Program-made: the position numbers and the translations under genes
Shown: positions 10,001 through 20,100 of the stretch, piece after piece
Numbering within the stretch: the first letter of the stretch is position 1
Layout: the number at the start of each line of letters is the position of its first letter
Assembly: GCA_905221605.1 (NCBI GenBank)
Contig: CAJNDS010002345.1
Location: 412,850 to 476,849 of the forward strand
Direction: 5' to 3'
Origin: Symbiodinium natans
Taxonomy: Eukaryota > Sar > Dinophyceae > Suessiales > Symbiodiniaceae
DNA length: 64,000 nucleotides
The notes under the pieces: generated by a model
Seen by the model: only the letters and a program-made list of their open reading frames with translations
What the model was told of the DNA's origin: nothing
The model's database searches: none

Positions 10001-12608
10001 GTTCCTCGGTCACGTGGTTTGCGCCGGCGCATCCGTCGAGCATGCACTCGACCTTACGGTCGAGGACCTGGACCACCGTCCTGTACTGGTAGCCTCCTGG
10101 CTCGTTGTCCGCCAGGTTCCACCAGTCCTTCGGCAGATCGTCCAGGGTGGCGAACTTGTCCCGCCCGCCCTTGCTTAACGGAAGCGCGTGCTGCTGCACC
10201 GCGGCGTGTCCTGCGGCTCCTAAGACGCCTGCCTGGACGCCTGAGCTGCCTATCTGGACACTGAACGCGGCGAAGGGGTTAGACATGGAAGCACCGGAGG
10301 GCGGGGCCCAGTTGGCAGGCAAGGCCGGCGTCCCTCCTGAGGTCGTCAGGTTGTGGACCATGTCGCAGCTGGCTCCTTTCTTGCACGACCCATTCTTGGA
10401 GAAAAAGGGGCAAACAGTGCCTGGTGGCTTTGCCGCGCCTTTGGCCGCAGCCTTAGGCTTTGCGCTGGCCTTTGCCTTGCCACCTCCCTTCCCTTTGCCT
10501 TTACCTTTCGCAGTGGCAAAGGTTTGGTCACCCTTTTTGGCCGCGAGAGCTTTTCTGCGAAGCTCCTTGTCGTGGCTGTACGGGCAGGCATCCCCTTTCG
10601 GGCAATTCCCATGATCGCGAAAGTGGAAGCAGATCTTCTTGTCCGCTCCCTTGCCAGCTCCCTTCGACGCAGCGGCAAACGTCTGGTCCGCGCCAGCTTT
10701 GGCCGCGGCAGCTGCTCCTTTCGCAGCAGCCTTCGCAGCGGCCTTGAGGCTCTTAATCTCCTTCTGAGCCTCGGCTAGCGCGACCGACGGGTCCGCGCTC
10801 TGCGAGCCGGTCGCTGTGTACACAGAGTGGGAAACAGCCCTGTGAGCTGCTTCCCTCTGCTCGTACTCCAGGACGACCTTGTGGCTCTCCTCCCAAGTCT
10901 GCGGTCCTCGCAACCCGCCATCCTTGGGATCGCCAGGCCACAACCGTTTGTCGTTCCGTATCTCCTTTTGGAGATACGGGGGCATCTTGCGGAGGTACGA
11001 GAGATACAACTCTCGTGGGGTCTTCCCAAGACCCACCGCCTCAAGGTCCGCGATCGAGGCTTCAAACAAAGGCTCGAATTGGTGGCCTGTGAGCTTACCC
11101 TTAGCGAGGGAGGCATGCTCACCATCCACGCGGACTTCTCTTTCCTCCCGCGATTCCCCGAACATCAAGTGCTTGTTCTTGATGCGGTCGTACACCGCCT
11201 GTGGATCGGAGAGAACCTCTCCCGACTTCCACGCTGCGCGGTACGCGTTCGTGTACGTCTTCATGCGCGAGCCGCGGCAGCGCCCGCGTAGCGCTAGCAG
11301 CTTTTCGCGCGCACTCATACCGCGACAGTTGTTGGCCAGCGCGCAGACGTCCTCGAACTCCTCGTAGAACAAGACAACGTCTCGCGCGTCCGACTTGTCG
11401 TCGGTCAGCGTCGGCCACGTGAGGTCAGTTTTGACCGTAGTTATGGAGCTTTGCCCGCCCCTCTGCGCTAACGCTTCTTTCAGCGCTTCAGTTTGGGCGG
11501 CGAGTGCGGCGGCGAGATCGCCCGCCGGGTGTTGGGACCCGGTCTGCGATCCTCCGCCGTCTGAACCTCGCTTCAGGGCTTCTATCTCCATCTCTAGCGC
11601 AGCAAGCTTCGCGCGCAAAGGGGAATCGCCGTCCGTCGCGCCCAGGACACGGGCCGCGGAAGGACCACCTGCAACCTCAGCAGTGTGCAAACCTCCACGG
11701 TCCAATCCTTCCCCCAACCCACTAGCAGTCGCAGGCTGTGGGAGCCCTGGGGAACGCGGCCCCACGGCTTCAACTGGCACATCGGACGGGGAGCTCCAAA
11801 CCTTCTCTTGGCTCGAGCTTTCTTTTCCCCCTAACGCGAGGATAAGCTCCCCGATGCATTGGATTTCGCGCTGAATCTCCTCTGCTTCTTCGGGGTCCTC
11901 GCCACCGCGCAAAGCCGCGACCGAGAACCTGGTCCGCAGCCGACGGACCATCTTCGTAGGATGCCAGTCCCCGCCTATCTTGGAGAACTCATCCGCAAGG
12001 AGGGTGGCTTTGGTGCTTAAGGCGTCAAGGTCACGGGAGCTCACCGTGACTCCATGCGCTTTCAGCGCGAGGACAATCCGCGAAACGCGCGTCAAGTAGT
12101 CCGCGACCGGTTCTTGGTCTGGACGGAAAATCGCGCGCAGCTCCGCCTGCAAGCCCTCTGCGGCGCCTGGCACTGAACCTGCTGTCGACGGCGGACCGGA
12201 CGGTCCCGCCGGGCGGGACCCTGGTGCCGTAGCAGGGACATAGGCAGCACCGGTAGGGACCATGGCCAGCTCCCTAGCCGCGGCGCTGACGTCCACCCGC
12301 GGCGGACTGTCGCCTCCAGCGCCCGAGGCCTCAGGGACTAGCTCGGAGTCCTCTTCTTCTTCTTCTTCTTCATCCTCGTCCTCCTCTTCGGCGTCATGGA
12401 GGAACTTCATGACCTTCCGCCAGAGAGCCGCCTCTTGCTCTGGCGTAGTGCTGACCCCATCCCGCTTGGACAACGGACGGCTGCCAGTCTCCCTACGCCA
12501 CTTAAGCCAAGCGACGTAGCCCATCCGCTCGGGATAGGGAACGTCTCCACCCTCGATAGCTTCGAGAAGGGTGACGCCCTCAGCCTGACCTGCAACCTCT
12601 GCGGACAT
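6975..12608 (-). CDS. Retroelement ORF1: gag, protease, RT thumb, RNase H
   Basis: The ORF has 1877 codons from the first ATG at 12608; an in-frame stop lies about 35 bases upstream. An acidic Asp/Glu run occupies about residues 73-87 and a gag capsid-like region about 380-600. Two CX8CX5CX3H zinc fingers follow, C660-H679 and C733-H752, separated by Lys/Ala/Gly-rich linkers; these should bind the RNA. A retropepsin-like motif LDGCAG has its Asp at 858, with LILGGRALD about 100 residues later; the usual DTG/DSG is altered. Residues about 1115-1200 hold many CxxC pairs and a hydrophobic segment. From about 1355 come the RT thumb/connection (LLGHNIGRDG; FLGCANWLRGYLP) and RNase H with D1530 (DASG) and D1598 (TDHANL). 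No RT palm precedes them, which is abnormal. It ends inside ORF2 in another frame. Confidence 0.9.
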   Translation of the reverse strand: MSAEVAGQAEGVTLLEAIEGGDVPYPERMGYVAWLKWRRETGSRPLSKRDGVSTTPEQEAALWRKVMKFLHDAEEEDEDEEEEEEEDSELVPEASGAGGDSPPRVDVSAAARELAMVPTGAAYVPATAPGSRPAGPSGPPSTAGSVPGAAEGLQAELRAIFRPDQEPVADYLTRVSRIVLALKAHGVTVSSRDLDALSTKATLLADEFSKIGGDWHPTKMVRRLRTRFSVAALRGGEDPEEAEEIQREIQCIGELILALGGKESSSQEKVWSSPSDVPVEAVGPRSPGLPQPATASGLGEGLDRGGLHTAEVAGGPSAARVLGATDGDSPLRAKLAALEMEIEALKRGSDGGGSQTGSQHPAGDLAAALAAQTEALKEALAQRGGQSSITTVKTDLTWPTLTDDKSDARDVVLFYEEFEDVCALANNCRGMSAREKLLALRGRCRGSRMKTYTNAYRAAWKSGEVLSDPQAVYDRIKNKHLMFGESREEREVRVDGEHASLAKGKLTGHQFEPLFEASIADLEAVGLGKTPRELYLSYLRKMPPYLQKEIRNDKRLWPGDPKDGGLRGPQTWEESHKVVLEYEQREAAHRAVSHSVYTATGSQSADPSVALAEAQKEIKSLKAAAKAAAKGAAAAAKAGADQTFAAASKGAGKGADKKICFHFRDHGNCPKGDACPYSHDKELRRKALAAKKGDQTFATAKGKGKGKGGGKAKASAKPKAAAKGAAKPPGTVCPFFSKNGSCKKGASCDMVHNLTTSGGTPALPANWAPPSGASMSNPFAAFSVQIGSSGVQAGVLGAAGHAAVQQHALPLSKGGRDKFATLDDLPKDWWNLADNEPGGYQYRTVVQVLDRKVECMLDGCAGANHVTEELVVGMMNRAAELGIGTEDPGFPVVRLEKWVHPEYVHGIASGAPVPLKGAAVLRVTLLEGKTADDCRPNTEIFVRCKIAARGTSDWHGLILGGRALDCAGRMGLGFRPGPDFHVLDTLGIRMPRCEDHSRTRKDRAYAFEARLSSLDDASCTEPGGGSRELLRYDGEEPLELSPGDGVLVPVARESGVSAEGSLSEVVLPVECGVEAVPGLWPTGEGKGFVLLAAQECDHSLQPGEVVAEVRSGLVSTAACGCGAIETVFESEPSPQACADCGVAVASVDHDPCFACGSASRAAARSFQGCSSCARSFGRLRTGARIGVLSVLAAVTVLASVWSGSGPVGRPVEEPGVLTCLDHLPSVDSWWEAPGGYASVWGRRPAQKDLGTVAVEKAPYETCLLQRAGEAWRLWDTRDLRVAESVACSDEVPVTERLAVFRTRKGPRWAGWREGSATAGRGASDAVRPADAVDTARCPSYHIVESWDIDKMIEEPPTDYYYEQLAADMRARHPKACPHLLDHLVSLEGFLDKSFLFGFSFGISKAEVCVSKGKLLGHNIGRDGSSPDEERCQAVIDFPPLWEKLHIQQFLGCANWLRGYLPVEYGHAAKILGQWQKPGAVFPEGGLGSAATEGCKAFKAIKRMMQNRINLATFDEASAADGSCPLEQIADASGIAVGGSVVQMTRDLSQLKVLMTHSKSLTPAQQNWPPLIQEAFAQLEVKRATRRMFGSIRTLCWTDHANLTRAQTSDIGMDPKLVRWVAEILMDGSEIRSLSGRSATLGDSFSRNPKDRDALLAARTKDLEGLSGQLRGFDLDQYLGEGTEGDGPVPWAVGNDAVPEPAGRVQAAAVPMCVVAALPVRVMVVFDYARWKEQDAELTEIRRVFQASLPGVSVAVRGCWGPFEDTDGLASHFDCGAGRLAGTKKIKRIRVDLLTSCAKVLREASGFRPQFLEGLGQGGLVTAVLRWPLVVELTLQARNLQRKEARAVGEAWAGIKAIWAVRPRLWRTQQGPCEVLGS

Positions 12609-12993
12609 CGCCGCAACACAAGGCGAGAAGCCGCGCCTTGGTCAGCAGGCCGCAGGCGTGGCACGCGAAGCGCCGCGCCTTGGTTAACAGGCCGCAAGCG
12701 TGGCACACAGTCCACGCGTCCAGGTCACGGACCGCGACAGACAAGCAAAGCAATGCTTGCCCACTCGGGCCGTAGGCACAAGAGCTGTACGTTTCCCAGA
12801 ACAGCCCCCAATTGTGAAGTCGACCAGCACTGGACTTGCACTAAGCCAATGCAATCACAGCCCGGTCACGCTGTTTTACGACTTCGCGAGTTCAAGCGCT
12901 TGTGCAGCTACGCCTGAGTGCGTCCGGTCGGACCGCACAGCAACCTAAGAGCTGCTGTACGACTCTACCGTGCTCAAAGGCACAAGCTCGGTA
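12609..12993 (-). other. 5' leader of the retroelement
   Basis: This is about 385 bases between the relict leader and the ORF1 ATG. It contains the 41-bp repeat and no recognisable primer-binding site. I see no long terminal repeat shared with the 3' side. Confidence 0.45.
12627..12710. repeat. Two-copy 41-bp direct repeat in the ORF1 leader
   Basis: Two similar units (GCCGCGCCTTGGTCAGCAGG and GCCGCGCCTTGGTTAACAGG, each followed by CCGCA-GCGTGGCAC) lie head to tail just upstream of the ORF1 ATG. In one minus-strand frame each reads CHACGLLTKAR, a CxxC pair. It is either a short leader repeat or a relic of a zinc-ribbon coding repeat. Confidence 0.6.
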
Positions 12994-13012
12994 CTTGAGC
13001 CAAAACATTGGC
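12994..13012 (-). other. Relict dinoflagellate spliced leader upstream of ORF1
   Basis: The minus strand reads GCCAATGTTTTGGCTCAAG. The last 12 bases equal the 3' end of the conserved 22-nt dinoflagellate spliced leader, and GCCA precedes them as in the leader but with three extra bases. It lies about 390 bases upstream of the ORF1 ATG and in the same orientation, as expected if a trans-spliced element RNA was reverse transcribed and inserted. A chance match to 12 bases is possible but unlikely in this orientation and place. Confidence 0.55.
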
Positions 13013-13084
13013 ATTGTTACGAATTGCAAAACTACTCATGCAAGGGAAAACTACAAGCTGCACTAGCACTAAGCAAGCACTCCA

Positions 13085-13345
13085 TGCATGCTTTGACCTG
13101 CTCACATAATACTATATACTAATTACTATATACTCATTCCTATATACTCTATACTGTATATGATCTACTAATTACTATACACGAAAAACTACTTACTATG
13201 TACGATGTACTGCATACTGTGTACTAAACACGATGTACAACATACCACACACAAAACGTGATATGGCATAAAAAAACACACTCTTTTCTACATACTATGT
13301 ACTGCTATGTTATGATACACTCTAGTATGACATAACTGGATGTAA
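13085..13345. repeat. AT-rich TACTATATACT-type satellite
   Basis: Repeated variants of TACTATATACT, TACTATGTACT and TACGATGTACT fill this stretch. It lies immediately outside the retroelement's inferred 5' boundary and contrasts sharply with the GC-rich element. Confidence 0.8.
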
Positions 13346-15420
13346 CACAATATGAAGAGCAGCCAGGGTGCTGCTGTAGCCGGTAGCACCTCTGTGCGGA
13401 CAGAGCCTTGGAGTACGGTCACAGGAGCTGGACGATGGACAAATTCATCGCAATGGGTTGGCTCTGGTGTAGCCAGCGTTAGGGTATTGAATATGTTCAG
13501 GGTGTTGAGGGTTGGGATCTCACTGTTTAGGGAACCATGCAGGCTTTAGAGACCAGGTTAGACCTTTGACTGAGGAATTTGGAGATGTTGCTTGTTGGGT
13601 TTAGGGGCCTAGGGCTTGCTTATCATGATTCTCGTGTTTTGTGCATTGAAGCTTCGGGGGTTCACAGGATTCTGGCCGCAAAAAGTGTTCGCATCCTCAG
13701 TCACCTGCAGGTGCGAGGCCGATCACCGTGCTTGCATCGAGCTATCGTGGGCGCAGTGTCCAGATGCCAACAATCCTGCGTTCTGTGCCGGCCAAGTCCC
13801 AACAGAACGACATGCATTTCTCGGCACTTGCACTGTGCCCTTTGGCAGTGCTTTCGATGGATGCTATCATGTGCCTGGCTTCAGCAGCCGAATCAAGTTC
13901 GCAAGAATCAGTACGTTTCATCGTTCACCGGTCAGTCCAAGCCGCAGCAAGCGGCGAAACTGCCAGCACAGCCGTTGCTTAGAAGGCGAACTGTCTTCAT
14001 TCCTCTCGTCTTTGATTTTAAGGATTTGGGGTGGTGATTGTGTGCAAAGGAAAAGCCACAAGGCTTCGAGAACCTCAGGCATCAGGGCAACAAAGCCCAC
14101 CTTGCCCACATGTTCGGCCCAGGAGCTCCACCGAGTGCGCTTGGTTGTACTTCTCAGAGCTCTGGTCCAACATCCGACATCTGTCCGAAGTCTTGGGGGG
14201 GGGTTGCACCCTAACCCTTTTTTCGAAAGCCTTTTGCAGCAGGCTTGCAGAAGGTCCTCGCCTGCATGATGCCGTCACCACCCTAGCCCCAAACCCTAAA
14301 CCCAATGGCTTGGCTGGCCTAGTAACGACTCGCAAGCAACCGAGTTCGGCTGCTTTCAGGATGCAAACCCTCTGTGCCTCACTGCCGGCAGAGCAGTAGG
14401 CTGCACCACATGTCCTGCCTCAGGGGTGAGTGCAGGGAGGGGGGGGGGGTCGAAGGTCAGGCTTGGTAGGCTAAGGTGGGGATGCTTAACACTACGACCT
14501 TAAGCAGGTTCATAACATCAGGGCAGGCTCTCCTGCAACCTGAACTTCAAGTCTGAGGCCTCTCCAACCTATCTGGGACCCTCTTTAAATGGCAGGAAGA
14601 GACAGTGTTGCTCCGGTCCTCCTGTCGCGCTGCATACTGCACCACGGCATCCTTGATGCCGGCCTAAGCTCAGCTGCAGGTTTCTGTGGGAAAGGAGGTA
14701 CCACACGGCCTGGAAGGGGTTCGACTGAACACACACCCAAAACCCCTATTGACCCGCCATCGCCGGAAAGAGCGACAGACCAGTGCTGACAAGAATATCA
14801 GAAGCAAGAATCGGGATTGATATTCTACCCTTCTTGATCCTGCGATATTCTACCCTAAACCCCAAACCATAATATGCAAAAAAAGGAATATCAATAATTC
14901 ATAGAAACCACCCTAAGTGCCTCCCGAGCCGCCCATTCGGTAGGTAGAACGATGGAGCGGAGATTGGGCATTCTGGCGACGGGGCTGTGGCGAAACTTGA
15001 TGTTGGCCTGGCGAACCTGAAGTTGACGGGAACAAGAACGATGCTGAGCGTCGCAGTCTTCTGGGGGAAGGTAACCGAATGTCACTCAACGTAATGTAAC
15101 GTCAGGAGAAGGGAGAACAGTGTAGCACAAGGAAGAAGAGATGTGTACATCTGGAACAACAGGGCCCCAACATACAGGTCATTCAAGACCAAGTGAAAGC
15201 TTCAAAGGAGGGCGACTTAGTCCTGAGTAGCTCTGTGCAACAATGAGACAGTCCTTGCGGTGGGAGTATCTCCCGAGGCCCCCGCTCTTACAACCAGGTC
15301 TGCACAGCTGCCGGGAAAGTCAGGCCCACACAACCAGCTTCACAGTTCTCGTGACTGCACGGCTAACTGTGTCATCTAAAATGTCAAGTAGCACCGTTTG
15401 GTGAAAGTTTCCCTGCTAAC
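13346..15420. other. Spacer without a supported gene
   Basis: ORFs of up to about 217 codons are present on the plus strand, but none shows a family motif. Scraps of CCCTAAA occur near 14285. Two imperfect blocks (GATATTCTACCC at 14819 and 14845) flank an AT-rich patch. I see nothing else that can be named. Confidence 0.5.
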
Positions 15421-15705
15421 GCCCTAAACCCTAAACCCTAAACCCTAAACCAAAAACAGCCTCAAGCCTAAACCCTGAAGACTCCTCTCTGTTAACGCCC
15501 TGGCACATCGCAGAAGGCCGTGCTCCCATCCTTAGAAGGCATTGGAGCTGGGACTGCCACGGTAGTCGCCGTGCCCCTTTCAAGCAGCATCAGTGACTGA
15601 CAGTGACTTCTGAGGCGCCACATTGGCACGCAACACGTCTTTGGGTTTAGGGTATAGGGCTTAGGGTTTAGGACTTTGGGTTTGAGGCGTAGGGTTTAGG
15701 GAGTG
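15421..15705. repeat. Short telomere-like scraps in both orientations
   Basis: CCCTAAA units lie at 15423-15450, and degenerate TTTAGGG units at about 15640-15700 are in the opposite orientation. About 190 bases of ordinary sequence separate them. Confidence 0.75.
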
Positions 15706-17100
15706 TGGAGAACAAAATCTGGGTCTTCCTTTTCTTTCCGCAATACAACCTAAGTGTACAACGCCAAATGCTCACGGATATCCTCCATGGTGTAACACAA
15801 TGCGGGAGACTCCGACGTGAGAGTCAAGACGTTGCCAGATCAGATCCCCCACCCCCTCACACATCAGCACTGACTTCTCTAGTGCGAGTTAAGACTTAAG
15901 AGCCGTAGAACATCAAAGCAACCCGCCCTTGTCACCCGGACTGCGACACCGGCTTCTTTTTTACACAGCAACAAACCCCGCCGCACCCCGAGCCCGCCCC
16001 CCTCCCTCCCACCAATTTCGATGGAGGTGTCCACCAGCAGGTTCATCTCCACGAGCTCATGGAAGATTCCTGCTACAGCTTTAGGGAGTCCTGCTTGCGT
16101 GCGTTTTCTTTGGTCAGCGTCCGGCTTTTTTGGGTCTGAGCTTCAAGGGATTTTTCTTCCTTTGCGGTGCTCATGTGGCGATGCCTCCGACTACTCCGAC
16201 TTTCCACTCCACAGAAGGCAACACCTGCCGAAGAAAACCCGAACACCCAAACGACAGACCCTGTAATATATGTAAAGTGAGTACTAAAAACGCCCCCAAA
16301 AAGCGTCGAAGAACCTGCCTTGCAAGCCTGTGGCAGTGGCAACGGAGGAGTCGCTGCCGACACGGGGCTGCTCGGGCGGCTGAAGGCCCTGGCAATGTTG
16401 CGCCAGGGTCTCTTCTGGGGCATATGGGGGGGGCGGGGGGGGTTTCCGACATTAGGGAGTACCTTGCTAGGGTCCTTATTCTAAGGGAACCCTAGTATGT
16501 GGGGGGTCTATGCTAGGGGCCCCCCTATCTTCGCAAACCCCCCAGATGCGCAGAGGCGCTATTTACCTCTGCAGCCAGCACTATCCCCCCCTGGCGCATC
16601 CCCACTCTCACCTTTTTCAATCCAAACAACACCTGACTCGAAGCAAAGGTTCGGAAGGTTCCGGAGTCACGCATTTGAAGCCTTAACACAAGAAGGGCGA
16701 CAAGCCTAAGATCCGGAACCTAAGGCTTGAAGCCCTTCAAGGCGGCAGCCCAAAGCTCTGAGACCCTTGTGGTCAAGCTTTTGAGGCTTGAAGTCTTCTG
16801 AAGGCTTTGCTTACATGAAGAAGGGAAGCCCAGAAGGGCGACTCTTCCCAAACTTGATTCCGGGGGTCTTTGGAACGCCTCCGATTTTCCGTCAACAAGT
16901 TGATGGGAGAGGGGAAGCGGGGGGGGGGGGGGCTCCTAATCAGAAAACAATAAATAAAAAAACCCTGCAAACCCCGAACCCGAACCCTCAGCCTTCTTAA
17001 AGTCTGAGGCCGCCGAAACGCGGGGTGTGGTGCACATTGCTACTAGGCCAGGGCTGCCAGGGGCTCATAGGGTTTACCCGATATAGGGCTACTAGGGCGA
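15706..17100. other. Spacer with possible minus-strand exons
   Basis: Two minus-strand patches read like coding sequence: PWRNIARAFSRPSSPVSAAT at about 16330-16400 and a Lys/Glu-rich patch at about 16075-16175. They may be distal exons of the PAS-like gene to the right, but no joins could be proved. A palindromic tract lies around 16460-16500 and a run of 13 G at about 16920. Confidence 0.3.
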
Positions 17101-17129
17101 ATCGGGTTTACCCGACACACCCAGGTTTG

Positions 17130-20100
17130 GGTGCGGGGTGTGGCACCTCGGCCGGCAACGTGGGATGGCAGGACTCCTTGGTCTGTAGTTGCCACAAAAC
17201 TGGGGCACGAAGACTCCAGCGAGTCCCGTGAGGGCTTCTCAATGCTACTGGGCTTCATTGCTTCCCATGCTGTTCGTGGGTGTGGGTCTGGTGTGTTTTT
17301 TCAGATGCTTGAGAGGACTAGTTCTCTTAAGTATGGTCCCTTTGTTAGGTACCCTAAATAAGGGGCCGCCGCATTAACATGTGAACCCGTCAGGGGCCCT
17401 TGAGACATCCAAGGCCCTCGCCCCCAAGAAAGCACAGGATTTGCGGCCTTTTTGGCACTGTCCACTTTGTGAATTAACACAGATATACATGAAGGCTATT
17501 CGGCTCTTGAGTCCCTAAAATTTGGATCCCTAAACCCTCTGAACCCTGAACCCTGAACCCTTTTTTGAGCACGGACTGGGAAACTGCCGGCAAGCAGGGG
17601 GAGCATGCTCAACACCACAACCCTGAACCCTGAACCCTAAACCCCAAACCCTAAACCCTAGGTACCTCGAGGGAAGCAAAAGTACTGTTTGCAAGCGCAG
17701 AGGCCGGCGGCGCGGCGCGAGACTCGCAATCCTCCTGCCGATGCTGTGGAGAGATAAGGGATGATGAGAGGGTCTTTTTGCTGAAGGTTTAGGGTTTAGG
17801 GTTTAGGGTTTAGGGTTTGGGGTTTAGGGTTTAGGGTTTAGGGTTTAGGGTTTAGGGTTTAGGGTTTAGGGTTTAGGGTTTAGGGTTTAGGGTTTAGGGT
17901 TTAGGGTTTAGGGTTTAGGGTTTAGGGTTTGGCGCAGGGTTTTGGGTCCGTTTTGGGTTCATGGGGGGTTGCTCTCACAGCACAAATTCGGCTGGCTGCG
18001 ATAGGATCGGGGGGATGAGGCTCATGTCCCAAGAGCTTCATCGTCTACACACCAGCCTACATCATGGGTTTAGGGTTTAGGGTTTTAGGGGAAAGCAGGC
18101 CCTTTCCGAAGACCCCAGTCCTTGAGGGCGATGAGGTGGTACGGATCGTGCGACCCATAGAGCCTTGCGAACGAGTGCCGGGGGGGGGGGGGGGGGGGGA
18201 GAATTGAGAGGTTAAGCCCCTTTTTTTGGGGTGTCCGACCTTTGGTATCTTCTAAGAAGCCGGGGGGGGGAGGGGATTTGAGAGGTTGGGCCCCCAGCTT
18301 TCATGAGTATCAACCGGTTGAACATGGGGCTTGGCGAGGCGGCATCGGGGGCTCCGACCTTTTGGTATCTTCTAAGAAGCCTGACACCTCGTTCTAGCTC
18401 CAGCCGAAGAGGACATCCAGACAGACCAAAGAAACCGTTTGGAACCCCAAAAATCCCAACAGTAGCCAGGGGAGCTTCGAGATAGGCACGTGGAAAAGAT
18501 CCATGGGGACCCGGAGATTAGCCGCGCCCAGCAAAGAGACGCGCAGGCAGGGCGGCGTGCTCAGATGCTGCGTGGCATTGGCCGCCGAGGACTCCATGAA
18601 CTCCCGAAACTTCCTTGGTACCCCAGTAACCATATATTGCAATAAGGGCACCCCTTGTTGGTTGGCTCATTTGTAAGGGAACCTATTGAACCCTGAAAAA
18701 AGGGAAAAGGGGCACCCACTGGGCAAGCTTCTTGAGGTCTTCAGGATCGAGCAACTGCTGGAAAGACTTTCCGTGCAAGTTGGTGCTGGTCATCAGGAGG
18801 TGCTTCAGGCAGTCAGAGACGCTGTGGATGCGAAGGTTGCTGTCAAGAAGGACTTCACCATCGCAGATTCCTCGGAGCATTCGCCGGAAGCTGAACATCA
18901 ACGACTCGGCGTCGGAGCAGTGAAACTGAGCACGGATGTTGGAGCGCACGCACACCTCCAGGGTGTGCGACCTGAGCGGAAGCACAGCTGAGCCCGCCAG
19001 TCTTATATGCATAAAATCAAGAAAACAGGCTTTGCAAAAATGGAGATTCTATTGAAGGAGCAGCTCCAAACATGCCAAAATTAAAAAAAAAAACCTAGAG
19101 TTTTTGAAGGGAAGTCTATAAGAGATACAAAAAACAATACAAAAAACAAGACACTTCTCTTGCTTGCAGCTTGCCCCAGAATAGTCATGCCGAGGACGAC
19201 GCACTGGAGGTAGATGCAGAAGGCTGGATGTCGGACGCCTCCCCGCCTGAGGTTTAGGGTTTCGGGTTAAGGGTCTTTGGGTCTTCGGGTCTTCGGGTCT
19301 TAGGATGCCCCAACATCTTACACTTCGGGGAGTTCAAGGTACGGCAATGCTGGGTATGATAGGGGCGCGAGCCAACCGCTACTTATGAGGGCGGCGCAAA
19401 AACTGAACGCAAACAAGAATACGTAAGCCAACCACTACTTCAGAGAGGGCGGGGCAAAAACTGGGAGCCGGGAGAGAGGTATTCCTGCGTCGCTCTTGGG
19501 CTCAGATGTGTAGATGCACGTTCGGCCAATGGATAGCTGAAAGAATTAGGAGGCACGATTCCCTCGCTTCTTTCCCACACACAACTAGTGGGAGGAGGCT
19601 GAAGATAACTCCTCAAACCCATCATTGTTTCGGATTCATAAGAATGACCCAGCACCCGCAAATCAAAATGTCCAAACACCACTCTCTTCCAAAGATGCAA
19701 TCTGAACCCTAGATGCAGGGCGATTACTCAGAAGTGCAGGGCCATTGGGGCATGAAGGCCTCCTATGTTTCATAATTGTTTCCATATGTTTCAGTCCCAG
19801 CGGCCCGTTGAAATCTGCCCACAGCTGGCCTGCAGAGAGGACCGTCTGCCAGGGCACCGACTGCCTGCCAGCATCCCAACAAACAATTTAATACCACATG
19901 TTCAAAAGAAGGGAGCACGCATGCGCACACACGACCATCTGCTCATGCGCTTTGCACATCGCCCAAAATGCATAGCCTGCGCTGACTTACAAAGCGTTGA
20001 TGGAAACATGAGGGCAGCATCGCGGAAAGAAGGCATCCAGAAAGTCACAGGACTTCTAGAAGCCATGTAGCAAGCAGCCCCATTGGGTCTACCGGAATGC

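Larger units (their letters stand above)
409..13012 (-). mobile_element. Ty3/gypsy-like retroelement with permuted pol and a KptA-like 3' ORF
   Basis: Minus-strand order is: relict spliced leader (12994-13012), leader, gag with two CCCH fingers, aspartic-protease-like segment, Cys-rich plus hydrophobic segment, RT thumb/connection, RNase H, -1 frame change, zinc knuckle, H2C2 integrase with DD35E, GPY/F-like module, degenerate Rossmann-like domain, RT fingers/palm with YVDD, GC-rich repeats, KptA-like ORF. The H2C2, GPY/F and RNase H features place it with Ty3/gypsy (Metaviridae). I could not find long terminal repeats by eye. The left boundary is unknown because of the gap. The right boundary is set by the relict leader, which would be the 5' end of a trans-spliced RNA. 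Both ORFs are long and open, so the copy is young or still constrained. Confidence 0.85.
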
